DNA of 56,475 nucleotides from Alphaproteobacteria bacterium (lineage in GTDB: Bacteria > Pseudomonadota > Alphaproteobacteria > Micavibrionales > Micavibrionaceae). Both the position numbers and the translations under genes were made by a program. Numbering within the stretch: the first letter of the stretch is position 1; the number at the start of each line of letters is the position of its first letter. This document shows positions 49,471 through 56,475 of the stretch, piece after piece. The DNA is taken from NCBI GenBank assembly GCA_020442475.1, contig JAGRKA010000009.1:1-56475 (forward strand). The letters are read 5' to 3'. The notes under the pieces are model-generated. The model was not told the origin of the DNA and searched no databases. It was given only the letters and a program-made list of their open reading frames with translations.

Positions 49471-50595
49471 ATGTCTTTTATCGAGTCTTTAAGGCTCCAT
49501 CATTTCCGGTCTTACGAACAGGCCCGGCTTGAAAATCTGCCGCCGGGTTTCGTTGTGCTTTACGGGGCGAACGGGGCGGGTAAAACCAACATTCTCGAAG
49601 CCGTTTCCCTGCTTTCACCGGGGCGGGGCCTACGCGGTGCCCGGATGCGCGATATCCAGCGCAATGAAGAACCCTCTGAAAACTGGGCTGTCTCGGCTTT
49701 AATCAAGGATGCACACGGTATTGAAGTTCGACTGGGTACCGGCGCGGCAGCTCAGAGTGAGAAACGCGTAATCCGGATTAACGGCGAAACGGCGAAAAAT
49801 CAGGCTGCTCTGGCTGATTATCTGGCCTGTGTGTGGCTGACGCCGCAAATGGACAGGCTGTTTCTCGAGTCTTCGCGGGAGAGGCGTAAATTTCTCGACC
49901 GGCTGGTTTTCGCGTTTGATCCCGGCCATTCAGGGCGGAGCACCCGCTATGAAAACGCAATGCGCCAGCGCTCCAAACTCCTGAGTGAAGGCAAAGGTGA
50001 GCCTGCATGGCTGGCCTCTCTTGAATCACAAATGGCAGAAACAGGCACCGCGATTGCTGCGGCCCGGCTTGAGTTTACGAACCGGCTGCAAGCTGCCTGT
50101 AAAAATGCGGCGCAGGATCATTTTCCCCGCGCGGAATTAACCGTGAAAGGCACGCTTGAAAGCCTGCTGGAAACGATGCCTGCTCTTGAGGTCGAAGATT
50201 TTTTCAAAAACCGGCTGGCCGACAGTCGCGGTGTCGATATGCTGACGGGTGGGGCGGCGGTCGGGCCTCATAAATCCGATCTGGATGTTCTCTATGCCGC
50301 TAAAAACATGCAAGCTGACCAATGCTCAACCGGTGAGCAAAAGGCGCTCCTGATCGGGATCGTTCTTGCCCATGCCCGCCTGATCACTGCGGAACGCGGT
50401 CATCCGCCGGTTTTGCTTCTGGACGAGGTTGCCGCCCATCTGGACGAAAAACGCCGTGCTGCCCTGTATGAAGCGCTGGAAAAGCTGGGCGGGCAGGTCT
50501 GGCTCACAGGAACGGATTACTCGCTTTTTGAAGCGGCCCAGAGCAAAGGTTCTTTTTTCGAAATCCGGGATGGCGAAGCAGTCAGAAACCCTTAG
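49471..50595 (+). CDS. recF: DNA replication and repair protein RecF
   Basis: A 374-residue SMC-like ATPase that with RecO and RecR loads RecA at gaps. Walker A VVLYGANGAGKTNILEAVSL near residue 33, followed by LLSPGRGLRGARMRDIQRNE; the signature QCSTGEQKALLIGIVLAHAR and Walker B PPVLLLDEVAAHLDEKRRAA are in place, and the C-terminal D-loop GGQVWLTGTDYSLFEA. ATG at 49471 lies nine bases after the dehydrogenase stop. It is not in the dnaA–dnaN–gyrB cluster seen in many bacteria; here it ends the SET–dehydrogenase run. Confidence 0.95.
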   Translation: MSFIESLRLHHFRSYEQARLENLPPGFVVLYGANGAGKTNILEAVSLLSPGRGLRGARMRDIQRNEEPSENWAVSALIKDAHGIEVRLGTGAAAQSEKRVIRINGETAKNQAALADYLACVWLTPQMDRLFLESSRERRKFLDRLVFAFDPGHSGRSTRYENAMRQRSKLLSEGKGEPAWLASLESQMAETGTAIAAARLEFTNRLQAACKNAAQDHFPRAELTVKGTLESLLETMPALEVEDFFKNRLADSRGVDMLTGGAAVGPHKSDLDVLYAAKNMQADQCSTGEQKALLIGIVLAHARLITAERGHPPVLLLDEVAAHLDEKRRAALYEALEKLGGQVWLTGTDYSLFEAAQSKGSFFEIRDGEAVRNP

Positions 50596-50702
50596 ATCGC
50601 TTCGCTTGGAAAGCTCTTGCTTGACAAACAGGGCCCGATAAAGGAAAAGGCAGAGGCTGGTCCATATATTTCGGCCCGCGTGAAATCTGTACAGGAAAGA
50701 TT

Positions 50703-52766
50703 ATGAACAACGCCTTTGGAACCACACCGGAAAGCGACTACCTGCCTGATATTCAGGATGTCCTGAATATCCTGCGGGGGCATATAAAGCTGATCGTTGC
50801 GATTGTAGCTGTCTCCTGCATCATCGGCTTTACGATCGTGATGACAAGGCCGGTTTATTACCGTGCCGCGGCCACCGTGATCGTCGACGACCATAATGTC
50901 GAGCTGAAAAATTTTGAAGATGTTACAAAAAGTGGGAAATTCGACAACTGGACAATCCAGACAGAAGTTAAAATGATCCTCTCGCCTTCTCTGGCCCGGC
51001 AGACAATATCCGATATCGATCTGGCGGCTGAAGAGGAATTTTCCGATTTTAAGAATGACGACCCGAAGCTTGTTTCTGTTTTTCTGGACCGCTTATCGGC
51101 TGCGGCGCAAGGCGAATCGCGGGTGATCGAAGTCGGGTTCAAAGCTAAAGACCGAACGCTGGCTGCAAAAATTGCCAATGCCCATGTTGATAACTATCTG
51201 AAATCACAGGTTGATTTTAAAAAGAAACGGATAGAACAACTCAAAACATGGTTTGAAGACAAGGTCCGCGAGCTAAAAATCGATGTCATGAACAAATCAC
51301 GGGCCGTCGGAGAATTCAGAGCCCGTGAGGATCTGGCAATTGGAAAAGATTCTCAGGAGCTTGTTTATCAGGAAATCACCAGTGTTTCCGAACAACTCAG
51401 CCCCGTACGCGTCCGGAAGTACGACGTACAGGCCAAGCTTGAAGCGGTTGAAGCTGCACGGGCAGCAGGCCTGCCCGACTCGATTGCCGATATCGTGCAG
51501 TCTCCCTTGATTCAGGAGCTCAAAAAACAGCGCAGCACTGTTTCGCAAGAAGTCCAATCCATGCAGACCGCATACGGTCGTAACCACCCCAAATTAAAAG
51601 CCGCACAGCGCCAGCTTTCGCGCATTGACGCCGCTATTGCAGAAGAAACGAAAAATATCACCTCTTCACTTGAAAACGATCTGGCCGCTGCGCAGGCTCA
51701 GGAAGATCTACTCAGCGACCGGCTGACAACTCTGAAAAGGCAAGCTGACGATCTGCGCATGAAATCGGTGACTCTCGATAGCTTGCTTGTCGAACAGGAA
51801 GCCAGTCAGAAGATTCTTGATAATTTTCTGGCCAATTTTGAAAATATCCAAAGTCAGGTGAACTTCATCCGCCCGGATGCGGCCATTCTTTCCCCTGCTG
51901 CGCCGGCCATTTACCCGGCTGGAATCGGGAAGAAAATCCTCCTCTTTATCGTCGTGGCTTTCTCCGGCAGTCTGGCGCTGGCAGCCGCTTTTATGATTGA
52001 AATTCTTCACAACGGTCCGAAAGACTTCAAAAGCGTGCGTAGAATGGGCCAAACCCCGCTGGGCATTATACCTGAGGTGGACGGGCCTCTGCGGATTATG
52101 GAGAGTGGTGCGCGTTCAAGCCTGAAAGAGGCGATCAAGCAGATTTATATGGGGCACATGATCGGAAGCCCTGCGAAAAGCTTCCTCATCACATCGGCTT
52201 TACCACAGGAAGGCCGCACGACCTTCACACTGTTGCTTGCGCATTATCTGGCGTCCGCAGGCCATAAAGTACTCGTGATCGATGCGGATTACCTCAAACC
52301 GTCTTTGGGTAAAATTGCGGGGATCGGTCTGGGGCCGGGCCTATCGGATTTGCTGGCCGGGCAGGCCGCACTTGATGAAACGCTTCATGAGCATCCCGGC
52401 GGCTTTACCGTTATGGGTGTCGGGACCGGTGAACGGAAATCCCCGCAAGCGCTAAACCCTGACAACCTTCGGGCGCTGCTGGACGGGCTAAAAGACGACT
52501 ATTCGCATATCCTGATCGATTCCGGCCCGATTATGGCCCGGACAGAGGCCGTCGCTCTCGCAGCCCGCACAGATAGCGTTATCGTCGTGACTAAATGGCT
52601 TAAAACCTCTAAAGAGGATCTGGCGGCGACGCTCGATCTACTGAAAAATCTTCCGGCTTCAATTCTGGGTGTTGTGCTCAATCAGGTCGATATCGGTCTC
52701 TACAAATCCAAAACCGGCGTTTCGGATTTCCTTTTACCCAATCCGAATATTGTAAAAGCGGCCTGA
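50703..52766 (+). CDS. Wzz/BY-kinase-like exopolysaccharide chain-length protein
   Basis: A 687-residue inner-membrane protein. Residues 1-50 and 410-435 carry the two membrane helices (LIVAIVAVSCIIGFTIVMTR; ILLFIVVAFSGSLALAAAFM) of a Wzz-type domain with a long periplasmic coiled coil between. Residues 485-687 form a cytoplasmic P-loop domain like bacterial tyrosine kinases: ITSALPQEGRTTFTLLLAHY for Walker A, VLVIDADYLKPSLGK for Walker A', and HILIDSGPIMAR for Walker B. The usual Walker A Lys is Arg505. The C-terminal Tyr cluster is missing: only one Tyr (IGLYKSKTG). No glycosyltransferases are nearby. It is probably a polysaccharide length regulator with altered or lost kinase activity. Confidence 0.85.
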   Translation: MNNAFGTTPESDYLPDIQDVLNILRGHIKLIVAIVAVSCIIGFTIVMTRPVYYRAAATVIVDDHNVELKNFEDVTKSGKFDNWTIQTEVKMILSPSLARQTISDIDLAAEEEFSDFKNDDPKLVSVFLDRLSAAAQGESRVIEVGFKAKDRTLAAKIANAHVDNYLKSQVDFKKKRIEQLKTWFEDKVRELKIDVMNKSRAVGEFRAREDLAIGKDSQELVYQEITSVSEQLSPVRVRKYDVQAKLEAVEAARAAGLPDSIADIVQSPLIQELKKQRSTVSQEVQSMQTAYGRNHPKLKAAQRQLSRIDAAIAEETKNITSSLENDLAAAQAQEDLLSDRLTTLKRQADDLRMKSVTLDSLLVEQEASQKILDNFLANFENIQSQVNFIRPDAAILSPAAPAIYPAGIGKKILLFIVVAFSGSLALAAAFMIEILHNGPKDFKSVRRMGQTPLGIIPEVDGPLRIMESGARSSLKEAIKQIYMGHMIGSPAKSFLITSALPQEGRTTFTLLLAHYLASAGHKVLVIDADYLKPSLGKIAGIGLGPGLSDLLAGQAALDETLHEHPGGFTVMGVGTGERKSPQALNPDNLRALLDGLKDDYSHILIDSGPIMARTEAVALAARTDSVIVVTKWLKTSKEDLAATLDLLKNLPASILGVVLNQVDIGLYKSKTGVSDFLLPNPNIVKAA

Positions 52767-52826
52767 TCAAGCTATTCTGAGGTGATCTGACCGGAATTCC
52801 TCCGGCCTTTTTCCGCAGAATATCGT

Positions 52827-54386
52827 ATGAAAACCCTGTCTTTAATTCTCTGGCTGCTCTGCCTGTGCTTTTTTGCCGCCTTGTCCCTGATTCCCGAGCT
52901 GCTTCCGGCTTCGGGCGGAACGGACAAGATTTTGCACCTGCTCGGCTACACGATGCTCGCGCTCTTTCCGGCTTTATCTTTCAAATCCCGTCGCGCCAAA
53001 ATTTTAACGGCCTGCCTCTTATTTTGTGGTGGAGTCGGCGCCGAGTTTCTACAGGAGATCATTGGCGGGCGAACAGGGTCCATATCGGACGCGGCGGCGA
53101 ACATGGCCGGGATTGCCTTAGGGTTTATCACAGCCTTCTTTTTGCGTAAGGGTTGGAACGCCGTACCCGCGATATGCGCTGTCCTGCTGTTTACGCCGTG
53201 CCTCAGCTTCGCACAGGCGCAATTTCCCGACGATCTGATGCAGATCAAGCCGCGCATCGCAAAACCCGGCACAGATAGGGGAATCCGCGCAGGTGCCTTT
53301 CTTTTAAACCCGGAAATCGGTTTGAGCGCGACCTATGACGATAACGTGCTACGCGCCCCAAGCCGCCGGGAAAGCGATATCGTGGAGAACATAAAACCCT
53401 CATTATCCGCCCAATCCGACTGGAACCGCCATGCGCTTTTCCTGTCTGCTGACGGGAACTTAGGATATTACCGCCACAATACGCTGGACGATTATAAGGA
53501 TTATACGTTAAGCGCGGTCGGGCGCTATGATCTTGCCTATGAGACATATCTTCATGCCGCTTTGATGAAAAACCGCCAGTTTCTAGGATTCGGCAACGCA
53601 GATGACCCGGATGTCAGCAGAAACGGCAGTGTGACCATTCAGACGCAGGAGGCCGGTTTTGTTCGGACGCTGGGGCGGATCTGGCTCAAGATATTTGGCC
53701 GGAAAGAGCAGGCGGATTACAGTTTCGGCACTAGCGGTGCAGGCAGTAACGAATATAGCCGCCGGGACACGGAAAACGGCGAAATATTCCTCGGCTACGC
53801 CTATATACCGGGCAATATTCTATACGTGAATGCCGCGCGGGATATCAGCGACTACGACCTGAGCGCCGGAGGCGTCCGGCACGCCAGGGGGCTGGATCTC
53901 CGGGCAGGTTTAAAAATCGCTCCAAACGGGCCGTTCAGAGGCGGTATCTTCGCCGGATATCTCCGCCGGGATCACGACGATATCATGCAGGATACGGATA
54001 GCCGTTTCATCGGCGGCGATTTGTACTGGACACCGACAAGGCTGACGCAGCTTTCCCTGAGCGCCAACCGGCGTTTTATTGATACGCTAACGCTTGATAG
54101 CGCGGGTATTTTCCAGTCCCGTTACCAGTTCGCTCTGGATAATTCTTTCACGACCCGGCTGCGCGGCGGTTTTTTCGCAGGGCTGGAGGATAACGACTAC
54201 CTCGTCGCTCATGATGCGGCAGGCCGGACGAACCAGACCTACTATACCGGGCTTCAAGGCAGCTACGAGCCGTCCGATGCGCTGGCGCTGCAAGCGCGTT
54301 ACGATTTCCGGAAACGTTTTTCCGATCGGGACGGCGATGAATACCGGAATAACCGGATATTTCTGTCAATCATTTACAGATATTAG
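52827..54386 (+). CDS. VanZ-like domain fused to an outer-membrane beta-barrel
   Basis: A 519-residue chimera. Residues 1-105 look like a VanZ-type membrane domain with about four segments (LSLILWLLCLCFFAALSLIP; DKILHLLGYTMLALFPALSF; SDAAANMAGIALGFITAFFL), including the family's D-K-x-x-H and E-x-x-Q (EFLQEIIGGRTGSISDAAAN). Residues 106-131 read as an internal signal peptide (WNAVPAICAVLLFTPCLSFA then QAQ). Residues about 150-519 are a BBP2/OMP-type beta-barrel ending in NRIFLSIIYRY, with the terminal aromatic expected for outer-membrane insertion. The frame is uninterrupted. It lies 60 bases after the Wzz-like gene, so a role in polysaccharide secretion is likely by context. Confidence 0.75.
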   Translation: MKTLSLILWLLCLCFFAALSLIPELLPASGGTDKILHLLGYTMLALFPALSFKSRRAKILTACLLFCGGVGAEFLQEIIGGRTGSISDAAANMAGIALGFITAFFLRKGWNAVPAICAVLLFTPCLSFAQAQFPDDLMQIKPRIAKPGTDRGIRAGAFLLNPEIGLSATYDDNVLRAPSRRESDIVENIKPSLSAQSDWNRHALFLSADGNLGYYRHNTLDDYKDYTLSAVGRYDLAYETYLHAALMKNRQFLGFGNADDPDVSRNGSVTIQTQEAGFVRTLGRIWLKIFGRKEQADYSFGTSGAGSNEYSRRDTENGEIFLGYAYIPGNILYVNAARDISDYDLSAGGVRHARGLDLRAGLKIAPNGPFRGGIFAGYLRRDHDDIMQDTDSRFIGGDLYWTPTRLTQLSLSANRRFIDTLTLDSAGIFQSRYQFALDNSFTTRLRGGFFAGLEDNDYLVAHDAAGRTNQTYYTGLQGSYEPSDALALQARYDFRKRFSDRDGDEYRNNRIFLSIIYRY

Positions 54387-54523
54387 AACGCATCATTATT
54401 TGAAACAGCCCCTTCAATCCGGTTTTTGTAACAAAACGCAACAAAGTTTGACTTGTCTGCCGGAGCGATATTCGTCATATTCCCTCGCGAAAGAGGCTCC
54501 AACATAAAAGGCGGATATCTAAT

Positions 54524-56359
54524 ATGTGCGGGATTATCGGAATATTGGGCGAAAAAGATGTCGCCCCCTTGCTTTTGGAAGGCCTCAAACGGCTGGAATA
54601 TCGCGGTTATGACAGCGCCGGGATTGCGACGCTGGATAACGGCCATATCGAGCGGTGCCGTGCGGAGGGAAAAATTGTTAATCTGGACCGCAAGCTCCAC
54701 GATCAGCCTTTGAAAGGGCTGGCGGGCATCGGCCATACGCGCTGGGCAACACACGGCCTGCCTAATGAGAGCAACGCACATCCTCATGCCACGGCCAAAG
54801 CCGCCGTCGTCCATAACGGGATCATTGAAAATTACGCGGCGCTGAAGGAAGAGCTGGAAGCGCTGCAATGCCGGTTTGAAACGGACACGGATACGGAAGT
54901 CATCGTCCATCTTGTAACGCATTACCTGACGCAGGGCCTGCCTCCCCGCGAAGCGGCGGCTAAGACCTTTGAAAGACTGGAGGGCGCTTTTGCCGTCGTT
55001 CTGATTTTCGCAGGCGAGCAGGATCTCATGATCGGCTGTCGTCAGGGTACGCCTCTGGCTATCGGGTACGGAGACGGCGAGATGTTTATGGCTTCGGATT
55101 CTTATGCGCTGGCACCCCTGACACGTAAAATCTGTTTTCTGGAAGACGGCGACCGGGTCGAAATGACCCGTACGGGTGCGCGCATTCTCAGCAACGATAA
55201 TGTCGAGGTTGAGCGCCCCGTGCGCGTGACCGCGCAATCCGGCGCAACGCAGGGCAAAGGCCAGTACGACCATTTCATGCTGAAGGAGATTTACGAACAG
55301 CCCGCCGTGATTGCCGATACGCTCGGCTCCTATGTGAATCCGGCGACCGGGCGGATTAATATCCCCGACACAATTCTTGAGGCCCTGACCGCCGCGCCGC
55401 GCCTAACGCTTGTGGCCTGCGGAACGGCTTATTACGCCTGCATGGTCGCGAAATACTGGTTCGAGCAGGTCGCACGGATTCCTTGTGAGATTGATGTCGC
55501 GTCCGAGTTTCGCTACCGGGAAGCCCCGATGCCTGCGGGCGGCGTCTCAATTTTTGTCTCTCAATCCGGAGAAACGCTCGATACGCTGGAAGCCCTGCGC
55601 TATGCGAAATCGCAAGGGCAGACAATTCTGTCTATCGTCAACGCAATTGAAAGCACGATTGAGCGCGAAAGCGACCTTGTGCTGCACACGCTGGCCGGTC
55701 CGGAAATTGGCGTGGCCTCGACCAAGGCCTTCACAACCCAGATTACGACGCTGGCCTGTCTGGCTTTTGCTGCTGCGCGGGCCAGAAAAGAAATCACCAG
55801 AGAGCAGATGAGCCAGATCGGAGAAGCCTTACGTCACGTGCCGAAGCTTGTTGCGGAAATTCTTGGCCATGACAGCGCCATTCGTATGATTGCGCGGGAT
55901 TCCGTCATTACCGGCGCGCGGGATATGCTGTATCTCGGACGGGGCAATCTCTATCCGATCGCTCTGGAAGGGGCGCTCAAGATCAAGGAAATTTCCTATA
56001 TCCATGCGGAAGGCTATGCCGCCGGGGAAATGAAGCACGGCCCAATCGCGTTGATCGACGACAAAGTCCCCGTTGTGGTGATCGCACCGTCAAATGATCC
56101 GCTTTTTGAGAAAAACGCCTCAAACCTCCGGGAAACAGTCGCGCGGGGCGGTCAGATTCTCCTGATATCGGATACGGAAGGCTGCGAAAAGCTGAAAGAC
56201 TACGCCCGCTGGTCCGTTGCACTTGATGCAATCGAGCCGTTTATCGCGCCGATCCTGTACGCCGTACCGGTGCAGCTCTTGGCCTACCATGTTGCCGTTG
56301 CCAAAGGGACGGATGTTGACCAGCCTCGAAACCTAGCCAAATCCGTCACGGTGGAGTAG
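54524..56359 (+). CDS. glmS: Glutamine–fructose-6-phosphate aminotransferase (isomerizing)
   Basis: A 611-residue enzyme making glucosamine-6-phosphate from fructose-6-phosphate and glutamine, the first step to UDP-GlcNAc. The N-terminal nucleophile follows the Met: MCGIIGILGEKDVAPLLLEG; TRWATHGLPNESNAHPH and NGIIENYAALKEELEA are the Ntn glutaminase signatures. Two SIS domains follow (VACGTAYYACMVAKYWFEQV; SVITGARDMLYLGRGNLYPI; AEGYAAGEMKHGPIALIDD) and the terminus ends DQPRNLAKSVTVE. The 137-base gap upstream has TTGACT (54448-54453) but no convincing -10. It supplies amino sugar for the wall that AmpD, AmgK and MurU recycle. Confidence 0.97.
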   Translation: MCGIIGILGEKDVAPLLLEGLKRLEYRGYDSAGIATLDNGHIERCRAEGKIVNLDRKLHDQPLKGLAGIGHTRWATHGLPNESNAHPHATAKAAVVHNGIIENYAALKEELEALQCRFETDTDTEVIVHLVTHYLTQGLPPREAAAKTFERLEGAFAVVLIFAGEQDLMIGCRQGTPLAIGYGDGEMFMASDSYALAPLTRKICFLEDGDRVEMTRTGARILSNDNVEVERPVRVTAQSGATQGKGQYDHFMLKEIYEQPAVIADTLGSYVNPATGRINIPDTILEALTAAPRLTLVACGTAYYACMVAKYWFEQVARIPCEIDVASEFRYREAPMPAGGVSIFVSQSGETLDTLEALRYAKSQGQTILSIVNAIESTIERESDLVLHTLAGPEIGVASTKAFTTQITTLACLAFAAARARKEITREQMSQIGEALRHVPKLVAEILGHDSAIRMIARDSVITGARDMLYLGRGNLYPIALEGALKIKEISYIHAEGYAAGEMKHGPIALIDDKVPVVVIAPSNDPLFEKNASNLRETVARGGQILLISDTEGCEKLKDYARWSVALDAIEPFIAPILYAVPVQLLAYHVAVAKGTDVDQPRNLAKSVTVE

Positions 56360-56398
56360 TGGCACTCAGGCCGCCTGTACCCCCGTTTCAAAAAAAGT

Positions 56399-56427
56399 TT
56401 GACAAATTAGGAATTGTATCCTAATTT
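56399..56427 (+). promoter_or_regulatory. Promoter with symmetric operator at the right edge
   Basis: TTGACA (56399-56404) and TAATTT (56422-56427) are 17 bases apart. Between and overlapping them, AAATTAGGA (56404-56412) and TCCTAATTT (56419-56427) are perfect 9-bp inverted copies with a 6-base spacer. A dimeric repressor (for example MarR- or XRE-type) bound here would block RNA polymerase. The controlled gene lies beyond the window on the plus strand. Confidence 0.7.
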
Positions 56428-56475
56428 TGAGCCGGATCGATCTGCACGGGAATGGTCGAAGATCGCCGGTTGAGG

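Noticed and set aside
50631-50653. TTGACA at 50631 as promoter of the Wzz-like gene
   Set aside because: No acceptable -10 hexamer lies 16-18 bases downstream.
54383-55273. Antisense 296-codon frame over glmS
   Set aside because: glmS is unmistakable on the plus strand; the antisense translation shows no domain.

Overview
The window looks like a piece of an alphaproteobacterial chromosome. The evidence is the gene content and order: tsaE–murU–addB–addA–trxA, dprA–topA, plsY–pyrB, fmt/truA, an SdhB of alphaproteobacterial type, MlaA/MlaC and a bacterial type A RNase P RNA. Composition is moderate in GC, with a few clearly AT-richer genes. I cannot name the genus. The small membrane protein with the 'GNVLF.ILIAVALLAALSYAVT' N-terminus reminds me of Micavibrio-like genomes, but that is only a recollection. 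No tRNA, rRNA, CRISPR array, prophage or complete insertion sequence was seen.

Layout. Positions 1-5140 (minus strand) hold ettA, a divergent Ter-family protein, a Ca2+/cation antiporter, a TerD protein and the start of pheS, all closely spaced. Positions 5301-8247 (plus) hold an XRE regulator overlapping amgK (amino-sugar kinase of cell-wall recycling), then an aspartate aminotransferase. Positions 8318-9857 (minus) are plsY and pyrB. Positions 10048-14257 (plus) are sdhB, a hypothetical gene with its own promoter, and the overlapping trio fmt–EamA transporter–truA. Positions 14281-18110 (minus) carry a small gene with a palindrome over its ribosome site, mlaC, mlaA and a secreted coiled-coil protein. 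Positions 18315-20060 (plus) carry an SCP2 protein, a rhomboid protease and an AT-rich orphan. Then come divergent msrA and ampD, rnpB, a small secreted protein, and the tsaE–murU–addB–addA–trxA operon up to 30661. The span 30676-32264 has one unknown gene, a candidate small RNA with a strong terminator, and palindromic repeats. Positions 32265-37354 hold an alpha/beta hydrolase, cysS, folE, a ferredoxin and dprA. A GxxExxY gene tightly bracketed by inverted repeats sits between dprA and topA.

From 40468 the window becomes more accessory: a membrane-anchored pilin-like protein, a zinc-ribbon protein, and a three-gene surface-fibre locus. That locus comprises a DUF4402 subunit, a PapD-like chaperone and an unusual usher-like outer-membrane protein ending in an AMIN-like domain, with a small element with terminal inverted repeats between chaperone and usher genes. 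Next are a SET-domain methyltransferase coupled to a hydroxyacid dehydrogenase, recF, an exopolysaccharide chain-length/BY-kinase-like protein with an altered Walker A motif, a VanZ-like/outer-membrane barrel fusion, and glmS. The window ends in a well-formed promoter with a symmetric operator.

How genes connect. AmpD, AmgK and MurU form a peptidoglycan recycling route feeding UDP-MurNAc, and GlmS supplies amino sugar de novo; here amgK is detached from the tsaE–murU block. AddAB, RecF, DprA and TopA cover recombination and DNA topology. MlaA/MlaC maintain outer-membrane asymmetry. The most unusual items are the AMIN-tailed usher system, the repeat-bracketed GxxExxY unit, the VanZ–barrel fusion, the Ter/Ca2+ cluster and the repressor-like palindromes at 14638 and 56404.
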